A DNA stretch of 18,751 nt from Gemmatimonadota bacterium (GTDB lineage: Bacteria; Gemmatimonadota; Gemmatimonadetes; Gemmatimonadales; Gemmatimonadaceae), in NCBI GenBank assembly GCA_028287225.1, contig JAQBPZ010000033.1:1-18751 (forward strand). The letters run 5' to 3'. Position numbers and translations under genes: made by a program. The notes under the pieces were generated by a model. That model ran no database searches. It was not told where the DNA came from and was given only the letters and a program-made list of their open reading frames with translations. Numbering within the stretch: position 1 is the stretch's first letter; the number at the start of each line of letters is the position of its first letter. Shown here in pieces: positions 6,448-16,508 of this stretch.

Positions 6448-7193
6448 GCGCGGGCGGGACGCACGCTGCGCCCACGGGCGGCGCGCGCGAAGCGCAGCAG
6501 CGCCATCGTGTCGGCCCACGCCCGCACGCGGGTGGGCCGCTCGCGCACGTCGTAGCGCGGCGCGAGCTCCACGGTCTCCACGCGGCGCGCGTGCGGCGCG
6601 GCGCGGAGCAGGAGGTCCACGTTCGCGCTCCAGCCCTCACCCTCGAGCAGGGGGGCGTCCCCGCGCTCCTTGATCATGTCCCGGATGACCGCCACCCGGA
6701 TGAGCCGAAGGGTGGAGAATGGATCGCGCACCCCCGCCACCGAGACGAACGGCCGCACCACCCACGGTGCGAAGCGCCGCAGCGTCCGCACCGGCGGCGG
6801 AACGGTCGCCACGGCCGCCGGACGCTCGGCCACCACCACGTCGGCGCCGCCGTCGAAGCGCTTCACCAGCTCGGGCAGGTGCTCCGGCTGGTCCGTGAAG
6901 TCGCCCTGGAGGAGCACCACGGCATCCCGGCGCGGATAGCGCGTGCGTCGCGACGCTTCGCGGCACAGCGCATCCACCGCGCCGGCATAGCCCACCTTCC
7001 GGCCGCCGAGCACCGTGAGCGGCATCACCTTGTGATACGGCGCGAGCGTCTCCGCGGTGGCGTCGGTGCTCCCGTCGTCGTACACGAGTACCTCGTACTC
7101 GCGCGGCTGCTCCTGGAATACCTTGCGCAGGCGCCAGAGGAGCAGGCCGATGGTGGGGGCTTCGTTGTAGGCGGGAATGCAGAAGTACAGCAC
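6444..7193 (-). CDS. Family 2 glycosyltransferase
   Basis: The 249-residue cytoplasmic enzyme probably transfers a sugar from a nucleotide sugar to a lipid or glycan acceptor. The GT-A fold starts at the N-terminus with LYFCIPAYNEAPTIGLLL (residues 2-19), then EVLVYDDGSTDATAETL (34-50), with the nucleotide-binding Asp pair at 39-40. The metal-binding region is LLQGDFTDQPEHLPELV (94-110). This resembles polyprenol-phosphate-mannose and dolichol-phosphate-type enzymes, in which this motif reads D-x-D or variants. No membrane helix follows, so it is the soluble type. The GTG start at 7193 has GAGGAG just upstream. It is the first gene of an operon with DUF3108 and the deoxyhypusine-synthase-like gene, each overlapping the next by 4 bases. 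The leader around 7200-7218 contains CGAGTACGCGAGTCG, reminiscent of the border units of repeat elements A and B. Confidence 0.85.
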   Translation of the reverse strand: MLYFCIPAYNEAPTIGLLLWRLRKVFQEQPREYEVLVYDDGSTDATAETLAPYHKVMPLTVLGGRKVGYAGAVDALCREASRRTRYPRRDAVVLLQGDFTDQPEHLPELVKRFDGGADVVVAERPAAVATVPPPVRTLRRFAPWVVRPFVSVAGVRDPFSTLRLIRVAVIRDMIKERGDAPLLEGEGWSANVDLLLRAAPHARRVETVELAPRYDVRERPTRVRAWADTMALLRFARAARGRSVRPARA

Positions 7194-7422
7194 GAGCTCC
7201 TCGAGTACGCGAGTCGATGACGGGTGAGCTTAAGGTAGAGTCGCAGAAGGGATGGTGCCACCCTGCGCCCGCCCCCGGGCAGCCTGCGGTACCCCCCGAC
7301 CGTTCGCACGTTCGTCGCGCGCCGCGTCGCTTGCGGGGCGCAGCGGCCCCCGCTAGGTCTCGTCGGACCGTCGCGCCACGGGTGCGCGTCCCCATCTCAC
7401 CACGAGGTCGCTGGAGCCGTCG

Positions 7423-8994
7423 ATGCGTCGTTCCTCCGGGCTGAGGTCCCTCGCCCTGTCCGTCGTCCTCTCCGGCTGTGCCGGATCGGCGCCGAGAACA
7501 TCCGCCACCCTCGAGGGCGTCCAGCCGGGTAGCCCGATCGGGCCGGCGGAGCTGCGACGCGACCTCTTCGCGTTCGCCGACGACTCGATGCGCGGACGCG
7601 AGACGGGAACGCCGGACGCGTTCCGCGCCGCGCGCTTCCTGGCCGATCGCCTGCGGCAGCTCGGCCTGGAGCCCGCCGGGGACAGCCTCTACTTCCAGCG
7701 CGTCCCCCTGCAGCGGGAGGTCTTCACCGCGGCCACGCGCATCGAGGTGCGGGAGGGCGGCCGGACGACCCCGCTGCGCATCGGGCGCGACATCGCGCCG
7801 CTCCTCAATCTCGGGGATGGCGTGCCGCCGACGCGCCGCGACGCGGACGGCGACCTCGTATTCGTCGGCTACGGCCTCACGAAAGCCGCGGGCGGCCGCG
7901 ACGACTTCGCCCAGCTCGACCTGGCGGGCAAGGTCGTCGTCGTCGTCAACGGCGCGCCTCCCTCCGCCGACAGCGCGACGCGTGCACGTCTCGAGGCGCA
8001 GACGGCGATCAGCGACCGGCTCGCGCGCATTCTCCCGCGGCGCCCCGCTGCCGTGATCGTGCTGCTCGCCGGCACGGGACGCGCCCTCTTCGACGAGGTG
8101 GCGCCGAGCCTCGAGCACGCCGTCACGCAGCGCTCCGCCGCGCCCGAGGTGCCGGACAGCGAGCGCGTGATCCCGCTCATCATGCTCGGCACCCCGGTGG
8201 CCGGCTCCCCGCTGCTGCCCGCCCGCTGGCCGGCCGACGACCGCGCGCAGGTGCTCACCGGCCGCCGGCTCGTGGCGAAGCTCGAGCAGCGGCGCGATCC
8301 GATCATGGAATACAACGTGGCCGCCGTGGTGCGCGGCAGCGACCCGTCGCTTCGCTCCACCTACGTGGCGTACGGCGCCCACTACGATCACATCGGCATC
8401 GTGGCCCCGGTGCGCGGCGACTCCATCGCGAACGGCGCCGATGACGACGGCACCGGATCGGTGGGGCTGCTCGCGATCGCGCGGGCCGTGCAGCAGGCGC
8501 CGGTGAAGCCGAGGCGCTCCACGCTCTTCGTCTGGCACGTCGGCGAGGAGAAGGGCCTGCTCGGCTCCCGCTGGTTCGTCGACCATCCCACCGTCCCCAT
8601 CGATTCCATCGTCGCGCAGCTCAACGCGGACATGATCGGCCGCAACGCGCCGGACTCGCTGTACCTCGTGGGTCCGCGCTCGGCGCCCAACAACCAGAGC
8701 CGGCGCCTCGGCGCCATCGTCGACAGCGTGAACGCCGCGCAGTCGCCGCCCTTCCACGTGAACCGCAGCTTCGATGCGCCCGATCACCCCGAGCACATCT
8801 ACGAGCGCAGCGACCACTTCAACTATGCGCGCAAGGGCATCCCGATCGTGTTCTTCACGACGGGGCTGCACGGCGACTATCACCAGCCGGCCGACGAGCC
8901 GTCGAAGATCGACTACGAGAAGATGGCCCGCGTGACGCGCCTGATGCTCGACGTCGGCCGCGCGGTGGGCAACGCGAGCGGACGGCCGAGATAG
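7423..8994 (+). CDS. M28-family metallopeptidase lipoprotein
   Basis: The 523-residue exported zinc aminopeptidase-type protein begins with SLALSVVLSGCAGS. LSGC at residues 16-19 is a lipobox, so C19 is probably lipidated and the protein membrane-anchored in the envelope. A protease-associated-like insert spans about residues 120-285. The catalytic domain carries the di-zinc ligand set: H320 and D322 in AHYDHIG, D340/D341 in GADDDGTG, E375/E376 in HVGEEKGLLGS, D403 in NADMIG, and H487 in GDYHQPADEPSKI. This is a complete set, so I expect an active enzyme. GGAG about 8 bases before ATG 7423 supports the start. It is divergent from the glycosyltransferase operon, with 229 bases between them in which I find no convincing promoter boxes. 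Repeat element A follows immediately after its stop. The substrate (peptide amino-termini or other) is not determined. Confidence 0.92.
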   Translation: MRRSSGLRSLALSVVLSGCAGSAPRTSATLEGVQPGSPIGPAELRRDLFAFADDSMRGRETGTPDAFRAARFLADRLRQLGLEPAGDSLYFQRVPLQREVFTAATRIEVREGGRTTPLRIGRDIAPLLNLGDGVPPTRRDADGDLVFVGYGLTKAAGGRDDFAQLDLAGKVVVVVNGAPPSADSATRARLEAQTAISDRLARILPRRPAAVIVLLAGTGRALFDEVAPSLEHAVTQRSAAPEVPDSERVIPLIMLGTPVAGSPLLPARWPADDRAQVLTGRRLVAKLEQRRDPIMEYNVAAVVRGSDPSLRSTYVAYGAHYDHIGIVAPVRGDSIANGADDDGTGSVGLLAIARAVQQAPVKPRRSTLFVWHVGEEKGLLGSRWFVDHPTVPIDSIVAQLNADMIGRNAPDSLYLVGPRSAPNNQSRRLGAIVDSVNAAQSPPFHVNRSFDAPDHPEHIYERSDHFNYARKGIPIVFFTTGLHGDYHQPADEPSKIDYEKMARVTRLMLDVGRAVGNASGRPR

Positions 8995-8996
8995 AA

Positions 8997-9218
8997 CGGA
9001 ATACCGAATACCGAGTACCGAGTACCGAGTAAATCGAGAGGCGTCCCGAGCGTCTGTCACCCCGCACGAGCATCGCGAGTGTCGGGGCATGGCGTCCCGT
9101 GCTCGTGGCCAGCCCCCATCAGGGGAGAGTATGCCCCGACAGCGTCGCTGCCGGGTGCCACCGCCGCCCGGGACGCTCATCGCCCCTCGACGTACTCGTT
9201 ACTCGTCACTCGATCACC
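8997..9218. repeat. Repeat element A: long imperfect palindrome with tandem-repeat borders
   Basis: The left border (8998-9032) is GGAATACC then iterated CGAATACC/CGAGTACC units. The right border (9192-9218) holds the inverted series GTACTCGTTACTCGTCACTCG. Inside, TGTCGGGGCAT (9080-9090) is the exact inverse of ATGCCCCGACA (9131-9141), separated by a 40-base loop. Outer arms carry GCGTCCCGAGCG (9041-9052) against CGCCCGGGACGCTC (9165-9178). Element B has the same loop and the same arms in exchanged positions. It occupies most of the 363-base gap between the M28 gene and the next CDS. I find no coding potential in it. Bases 9219-9357 hold no recognisable feature except the Shine-Dalgarno sequence of the next gene. 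Confidence 0.8.
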
Positions 9219-9357
9219 GTTGTGAGCACTCCTCGCCACCGAGTGCCAACCGTGTGCCGTTTCCACGACATCCGTCGTCGCTCTGATAGCACGACCGTTG
9301 CCACGACCGTCCGGCAATTGTGGTGTATGAAGAGGCGACTCATGACGAGGAGGCGAC

Positions 9358-10089
9358 GTGATTCTCGCGGACACTCGACATTCGCTCACGCGTGACGACG
9401 CGCAGCTGGTGACGCGCCTCATCGCCCGTGATTCCGGCGACGACCTGGTGCAGGTGGAGCGCGAGCTCGCCGATCACGGCATCGACGCGCTGCTCGACGA
9501 CCCCCGCCTGCCGGTCGCGCTCCGGCGCATGGGGCAGGGCATGCACGCCTCGCTCCCGCTCTTCGCCTACGTCACCGTGCGGCACGCGCTGCGGCGGCTC
9601 GGCGAGCAGGACCGCGTGCTCGCCGACTACCTCGCCTCGCTGATGCTCCACTTCGGGCTGCGCGACCGGGCCTGGAAGATCGCCGACGCCGACGACCAGG
9701 TGTACACGACGCTCGCCGGCCTCGCCGGCGACCTCGATGATCCCGACGGGCGGCGCAGCTTCCTGGTGCGCACGCACCTCGGCAACTACGCGCTGTGGGT
9801 CAGCGGCTTCTTTCCCGACTGGGTGGAGCACCGGCGGTGGCGTCGCGGCGGCCCGGACCTGGACTACTTCGAGGAGATGGGACGGCGCGGCTTCCAGCTC
9901 GCTGCCGACCACCGCCTCGCCGGCGAGCGCGGGCTCGCGTCCCTCTACGCCACCGCCGCGGAACGGTTCGGGCTCCTGCGCGCCGCGCTGAACGAGGTCA
10001 GCGACACGCTCCTGTTCCCGAACCACTCCTCGCCCGATCGCCTGATGCGCCAGGTCTCCAACGAGGCCCGCTGGCGCCACGTCAGCTAG
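9358..10089 (+). CDS. Conserved-looking hypothetical protein, 243 residues
   Basis: I do not recognise this family. The protein is soluble-looking, rich in Asp and Arg, with no signal peptide or membrane helix, and appears mostly helical: RDDAQLVTRLIARDSGDD, LVQVERELADHGIDALLDDP, then a long helical run around FAYVTVRHALRRLGEQDRVL. The second half has an aromatic stretch, THLGNYALWVSGFFPDWVEH, followed by DLDYFEEMGRRGFQLAADHR and a C-terminal FPNHSSPDRLMRQVSNEA. A strong Shine-Dalgarno sequence, GAGGAGG (9347-9353), lies 4 bases before the GTG at 9358, and third-codon-position GC bias fits a real gene. It stands alone between repeat elements A and C, downstream of the M28 gene on the same strand. 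No function can be assigned from context. Confidence 0.75.
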   Translation: MILADTRHSLTRDDAQLVTRLIARDSGDDLVQVERELADHGIDALLDDPRLPVALRRMGQGMHASLPLFAYVTVRHALRRLGEQDRVLADYLASLMLHFGLRDRAWKIADADDQVYTTLAGLAGDLDDPDGRRSFLVRTHLGNYALWVSGFFPDWVEHRRWRRGGPDLDYFEEMGRRGFQLAADHRLAGERGLASLYATAAERFGLLRAALNEVSDTLLFPNHSSPDRLMRQVSNEARWRHVS

Positions 10090-10109
10090 GCGGGGCACTT
10101 CACGTCCAG

Positions 10110-10403
10110 CTGCTTCAACTGCCTCGAACTGCTTAACCTGCTTCAACGCAGAGGCCGCAGAGGGGAACAGCGAGGACGCAGAGGAGCGCATTCCCTTGCA
10201 GCAGTCCTCCGTGCCCTCTGTGTCCCCTGTGGTCAAATGCCGTTGCAGGAGCGTTTTACCACAGAGGACACTGAGGGCACGGAGGACCACGAAGGAGGTG
10301 TTGGAGGTGCGCCGGAGCAGACTTCCTCTGCGCCCTCGCAGTTCCCTCGGCGCCCTCTGCGTTGAAGCAGTTGAAGCAGTTGAAGCAGTTGAAGCAGTTG
10401 AGG
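10110..10403. repeat. Repeat element C: 294-base palindrome with 9-base tandem borders
   Basis: The right border is four perfect TTGAAGCAG units plus TTGAGG (10362-10403). The left border (10110-10147) is the inverse, degenerated: CTGCTTCAA, CTGCCTCGAA, CTGCTTAAC, CTGCTTCAA. Inside these lie GCAGAGG-type purine repeats (10148-10185) opposed by CCTCTGCGCCC-type repeats (10325-10360). At the centre a stem of about 33 bases pairs 10203-10237 (GTCCTCCGTGCCCTCTGTGT within it) with 10254-10288, around a loop of about 16 bases. It fills the 324-base gap between converging genes, ending 10 bases from the amidotransferase stop. A bidirectional terminator role is plausible. The ACAGAGGACAC-type core resembles repeat text common in GC-rich soil bacteria, which I recall but cannot verify here. 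Confidence 0.8.
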
Positions 10404-10413
10404 CCCGGCCCGT

Positions 10414-11151
10414 TCACACCACCGCGGGCATCGCCGAACGGACGGCTGTCGCGAACGCCGCGAACAGGGCGCGGTCCCACGCCTCGGGCGTGGCGGTCAG
10501 CTCCTCGGGGTGCCACTGCACACCCAGCACCCACCAGTCGTCGCCGACGGTCTCCACCCCCTCGATCACCCCGTCGGGGGCATGCGCCACGGCCGTAAGC
10601 CCCCCCGCCACGCGGGCCAGCGACTGGTGGTGGAACGAGTTGACGCGCAGGGCGGTCGCGCCCAGCGCCTCGGCGAGGCGCGAGGGACGCGCGATGGTCG
10701 CATCGTGCACGCGCGCTGAACGCTCCCACGATCCGTCGTGGGGCAGGGCGCCCTCCCACTCGCTCGGCAGGTCCTGCACGAGTGTGCCGCCCAGTGCGAC
10801 GTTCAGAACCTGCACGCCGCGACAGATGGCGAGCGTGGGCAGGCGCCGCGCCCGGGCCGCGCGTGCCAGCGCCAGCTCGAAGGCGTCGCGTCCGGCGTGC
10901 ACCTCTCCCAGCGCCGGGTGGGGCGACGTGCCGTAATGGCGCGGGTCCACGTCCTCGCCCCCGGTCAGGATCAGCCCCGCCATCCCCTCCAGCATCGCAT
11001 CGGCATCGCCGGCCTCCAGCACCGGCAGGATGTACGGCCGGAGGCCGGCCGTCCGCGCCGCTGTGGTGTACGACACGTTCGCGCGCGTGCGCGGCACGTC
11101 GCGGATGATCTCGGTGGTGGCCGTCACGGCCACCGGCGGCAAGGCTGTCAC
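10414..11151 (-). CDS. Class I glutamine amidotransferase-like hydrolase (peptidase C26, gamma-Glu-GABA hydrolase type)
   Basis: The 245-residue protein belongs to the C26 family, which hydrolyses gamma-glutamyl amide bonds. PuuD, acting on gamma-glutamyl-GABA in putrescine breakdown, is the best-known member. The nucleophile is C110 in LAICRGVQVLNVALGGTLVQ. The catalytic His-Glu pair is H214 and E216 in GVQWHPEE. GLILTGGEDVDPRHYG (59-74) forms the usual oxyanion-side loop, and NSFHHQSL (171-178) is family-typical. The frame extends upstream to 11496, but that extension runs antisense through the neighbouring gene and lacks similarity. GTG at 11151 gives the normal domain length, though no strong Shine-Dalgarno sequence precedes it. 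It is alone on its strand, bounded by element C downstream and a divergent gene upstream. No other putrescine genes are nearby, so the substrate is open. Confidence 0.85.
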   Translation of the reverse strand: MTALPPVAVTATTEIIRDVPRTRANVSYTTAARTAGLRPYILPVLEAGDADAMLEGMAGLILTGGEDVDPRHYGTSPHPALGEVHAGRDAFELALARAARARRLPTLAICRGVQVLNVALGGTLVQDLPSEWEGALPHDGSWERSARVHDATIARPSRLAEALGATALRVNSFHHQSLARVAGGLTAVAHAPDGVIEGVETVGDDWWVLGVQWHPEELTATPEAWDRALFAAFATAVRSAMPAVV

Positions 11152-11179
11152 GTCTTGATGCTCACGGTATGGCGCGAGG

Positions 11180-11209
11180 TTGCGAGGGCGCGAGTGGTCC
11201 CTGTATCCT
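11180..11209 (+). promoter_or_regulatory. Candidate sigma-70 promoter for the coiled-coil/Omp85 pair
   Basis: TTGCGA (11180-11185) and TATCCT (11204-11209) each match the -35 and -10 consensus at four of six positions, with an 18-base spacer. The predicted start is near 11216, about 55 bases before the ATG at 11273. It lies in the short divergent gap upstream of the amidotransferase gene. Confidence 0.45.
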
Positions 11210-11272
11210 AAGTGCCGGCCCGCAGCGCCTCCAGCGCCCGCCCGCCCGCCGGCCACCGCCGCACCCGTGCCG

Positions 11273-11845
11273 ATGTTCGACTCCTTCCGCCAATCGCTCC
11301 GCGACCTCATGGACCGCGCCACGCCCCCTGAAGAGCGACGCGCCGGCCTGGCGCGCATGAAGCAGACGCTGGTCACCGCGCGCATGGGGCTGGACGACCT
11401 GCGCAGCGGCGTCGCCATCACGCGCCAGCGCCTCGCGAAGGAACGGCAGGAGCTCGAGACCATGCGCCGGCGCAAGGGGCTCGCGGCCGGAATCAACGAC
11501 GTCGAAACCGTGGCGCTCGCCGAGAAGTACGAGGCGCATCACGCGGAGCGCGTTGGCGTCCTCGAGCGGAAGCTCGAGGCCCAGGAGGCCGAGCTCGCGA
11601 TCGCGGAGCGCGACGTGGCCGAAATGTCCACCGAATTGCGCAACGCCATGGCGGGCATCCCGGGCGCGGCGTCGCGTGCCGCCTCCATCGACGCCGAGGC
11701 CTCGGCCGACGTCGACGAGATCACGAACGAGCGCGGTGACGTCGCCTCGGAGATCGATGCGCTCGGCCGCGCGAGCGCCCGCAGCGCGCGCGATTTGGAC
11801 GCCGAGGCCAGGCTGGCGGAGCTCAAGCGACGCATGGGCAAGTAG
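11273..11845 (+). CDS. Coiled-coil protein, PspA-like in architecture, function unknown
   Basis: The 190-residue protein is nearly all helical and charged. FDSFRQSLRDLMDRATPPEE opens it, followed by long heptad-rich stretches: KQTLVTARMGLDDLRSGVAI (about 30-49), TRQRLAKERQELETMRRRKG, then AEKYEAHHAERVGVLERKLE and AQEAELAIAERDVAEMSTEL. A Ala/Asp/Glu-rich section and the tail EARLAELKRRMGK end it. There is no signal peptide. The layout recalls PspA/IM30 membrane-associated coiled-coil proteins, but I cannot establish homology by eye. The frame is open upstream to 11180. ATG at 11273 is preferred because the upstream part is Pro/Ala-rich and overlaps the candidate promoter. The stop is 4 bases before the Omp85 gene, so the two are almost certainly co-transcribed. 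Confidence 0.7.
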   Translation: MFDSFRQSLRDLMDRATPPEERRAGLARMKQTLVTARMGLDDLRSGVAITRQRLAKERQELETMRRRKGLAAGINDVETVALAEKYEAHHAERVGVLERKLEAQEAELAIAERDVAEMSTELRNAMAGIPGAASRAASIDAEASADVDEITNERGDVASEIDALGRASARSARDLDAEARLAELKRRMGK

Positions 11846-11849
11846 GGCG

Positions 11850-13583
11850 GTGCTCGGGAAATTCCTGCCGCGGGCGCTCGCGCTCGTGGCCGCACCGGTC
11901 GTGCTCGCCGGCGCCCAGGCGCCGCGCGCGGCCATCACGCCCTCGGGCCGCGCTACCGTCGCCTGTGCCGGCCAGCGCATCGACGGCCTCGTCATCTACA
12001 CTTCCGCGCCCACCGTCGCCAACCTCCGGCGCGTGCCGCGGCTCGCCGCCGTCGCCCGCGCCATTCACGTCACCACCCGCACGGAGGTCGTGCGTCGCTA
12101 CCTGCTGCTCGCGCCGGGCGACGCGTGTGACGAGCAGCGCCGCGCGGAGTCCGAGCGCATCCTGCGCGCGCAGCCATTCATTGCGGACGCGGAGGTCTAC
12201 GTCGTGGCGAACGACGAGGGCGGCGTCGACCTGGAGATCCGGACGATCGACGAGACCTCCATCGTGCTCGGCGGCGGCGTGCGCGGCCGCGCGCCGGGCG
12301 TCACGTCCGTGCTGCTCGGCAACGCCAACATCGCCGGAGAGGGCGTGTACGGCGCGGCGAGCTGGCGGTACGGCGACGGGTTCCGCGACGGCTACAGCGC
12401 GCGCGTCGTCGACAACCAGTTTCTCGGCAAGCCGGTCACCATGGGGCTGCAGGGCGACCGCAACCCCGTCGGCGGTGGATGGCGCATCGAGGCGGCGCAT
12501 CCGTACTTCACGGACCTCCAGCGCACGGCGTGGCGCGTGCGCACCGGGTCGCAGCTGGATTTCGTGGAGCTGCGCCGGCCGGATGGCGAGCGGCCGCTGG
12601 TCATGCTCGAGCGGGAGTTCTACGACGTCGGCGCCATCGCCCGCGTCGCGCTCCCCGGCTACCTGGGCCTCGTCGGCATGTCGGTGACGGGTGAGAGCAC
12701 GCGACCCGGCACGCGCCTGCTGCGCGCCGACACCGGCGTGATCACCGACCTCGGACCGCTGCCCACTCTCTACGCCGACCACCGCGTGGGCCGCATCAAC
12801 GCGCTGCTCGGCATTCGCGGCCTGCGGTTCGTCCGCATCGAGGGGCTGGATGCCCTCACCGCGACGCAGGACCTGCCCACCGGATTCCAGATCGGCACGC
12901 AGATCGGGCACAGCAACGGCACCCTCGGCGCCACCGAGAGCGACGTGTCGCTCGCGGGCGACGTCTACGCGGGCGCCACCAACGGACGCTCCACAGTGCG
13001 GCTCCAGGCGCAGGGAGAAGGGCGCCGCGCCCTCGGCAGCTCCACCTGGGACGACGTGCTCACCACCGGACGCCTGGTGCACTACCTCAAGCTGACACCC
13101 GCGCACCTGAACCAGGTGAGCGTGGAGTGGACGGGCGGCTACCGCGAGCGCGTCCCGTTCCAGCTGCTGCTCGGCGTGCCCCTCGGCGGCGTGCGCGGCT
13201 ACGAGGAGTCCACCTTCGCCGGCGGGCAGCGCCTGGTGGCGCGTGTGGAGGAGCGGTACGCCTTCGCCGACGTGAAGCACCTCGCCGACCTCGGCGTGGC
13301 GGCCTTCGCGGACGCGGGGCGGCAGTGGGCGGGCGACGTGCCCTTCGGCGTCACGACAGGCATCAAGGGCTCCCTCGGGTTCAGCGTGCTGGCCGCCGTC
13401 CCCTCACGCTCGTCCCGCCTCTGGCGCGCGGACTTCGCCTTTCCCGTCACCTCCGGTGCCGGTGCACGGTGGACCATCGGGTTCACGAACGTGGACCGCA
13501 CCACCTTCGAATACCGCAACCCGCGCGACGTCGCCGACCGCCGTGCCCTCACCGTGCCGACGTCGCTGTTCGCGTGGCCGTGA
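11850..13583 (+). CDS. Omp85-superfamily outer-membrane protein with a single POTRA-like domain
   Basis: The 577-residue protein starts with a signal peptide, LGKFLPRALALVAAPVVLAG, with likely cleavage after AGA or AQA (about residue 22-24). Residues about 39-135 resemble one POTRA domain: LLLAPGDACDEQRRAESERI (86-105), then LRAQPFIADAEVYVVAN and VDLEIRTIDE. The rest alternates like a beta barrel. GGVRGYEES contains V448-R-G-Y451, matching the conserved VRG(F/Y) of the loop-6 motif that plugs Omp85 barrels. One POTRA rather than BamA's five puts it nearer TamA-, FhaC- or patatin-associated barrels, so it is probably not the essential BamA. The protein ends SLFAWP, without the usual terminal Phe/Trp beta-signal residue. 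GTG at 11850, 4 bases after the preceding stop, gives the signal peptide. An in-frame extension into the upstream gene would not. Element B follows its stop. Confidence 0.82.
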   Translation: MLGKFLPRALALVAAPVVLAGAQAPRAAITPSGRATVACAGQRIDGLVIYTSAPTVANLRRVPRLAAVARAIHVTTRTEVVRRYLLLAPGDACDEQRRAESERILRAQPFIADAEVYVVANDEGGVDLEIRTIDETSIVLGGGVRGRAPGVTSVLLGNANIAGEGVYGAASWRYGDGFRDGYSARVVDNQFLGKPVTMGLQGDRNPVGGGWRIEAAHPYFTDLQRTAWRVRTGSQLDFVELRRPDGERPLVMLEREFYDVGAIARVALPGYLGLVGMSVTGESTRPGTRLLRADTGVITDLGPLPTLYADHRVGRINALLGIRGLRFVRIEGLDALTATQDLPTGFQIGTQIGHSNGTLGATESDVSLAGDVYAGATNGRSTVRLQAQGEGRRALGSSTWDDVLTTGRLVHYLKLTPAHLNQVSVEWTGGYRERVPFQLLLGVPLGGVRGYEESTFAGGQRLVARVEERYAFADVKHLADLGVAAFADAGRQWAGDVPFGVTTGIKGSLGFSVLAAVPSRSSRLWRADFAFPVTSGAGARWTIGFTNVDRTTFEYRNPRDVADRRALTVPTSLFAWP

Positions 13584-13585
13584 GA

Positions 13586-13776
13586 GGAATAACGAGTAGC
13601 GAGTGCGTCGGGGCGCGTCCCGGGCGGCCGTGTCACCACGCAGCGAAGCTGCCGGGGCATTGCGTCCCGTGCTCATGGCCAGCCCAACTCACGGGACAGC
13701 ATGCCCCGACACTCGCTGCGCTCGTGCGGGGTGACATCCGCCCGGGACGCTCCTGTGACTCGCTACTCGTGACTCG

Positions 13777-13783
<7 letters not shown>
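13586..13783. repeat. Repeat element B: palindromic homologue of element A
   Basis: The left border GGAATAACGAGTAGCGAGT (13586-13604) is repeated inverted at 13758-13783, with one extra 7-base unit. GCCGGGGCAT (13651-13660) pairs with ATGCCCCGAC (13701-13710) around a 40-base loop (13661-13700), which matches element A's loop at 32 of 40 positions by hand count. The right arm 13711-13735, inverted, matches element A's left arm 9056-9080 at 22 of 25 positions. The element fills the whole gap between the converging Omp85 and POT genes. Its right border supplies the POT stop codon (CTA at 13777-13779). Confidence 0.8.

Positions 13784-16504
<2,721 letters not shown>

Positions 16505-16508
<4 letters not shown>

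Noticed and set aside
7194..7422. Promoters in the divergent gap between the glycosyltransferase and M28 genes
   Set aside because: Two promoters must be here, but I found no -10/-35 pair with acceptable boxes and spacing on either strand, so none is annotated.
6637..9180. An open minus-strand frame of about 850 codons running opposite the M28 peptidase gene
   Set aside because: It is antisense to a complete M28 gene with all metal ligands and reads as Arg/Ala/His/Val-rich low-complexity protein, the usual artefact of strong third-position GC bias. It also merges into an alternative frame of the glycosyltransferase.
9298..9331. TTGCCA and TATGAA as a promoter for the 243-residue protein
   Set aside because: The spacer would be 22 bases, too long for a sigma-70 promoter.
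8997..9357. Short coding frames inside element A and the following leader
   Set aside because: The frames are not conserved in homologous element B, lack ribosome-binding sites and end within the repeats.
10362..10403. TTGAAGCAG repeats as a CRISPR array or origin iterons
   Set aside because: The units are 9 bases, directly adjacent with no spacers, and have an inverted counterpart at the other end of the gap. There is no cas, dnaA or rep gene nearby.
11823..13280. An open minus-strand frame of about 485 codons opposite the Omp85 gene
   Set aside because: It is His/Val/Arg/Ala-rich with no domain or signal. The plus strand has a signal peptide, a POTRA region and the VRGY motif.
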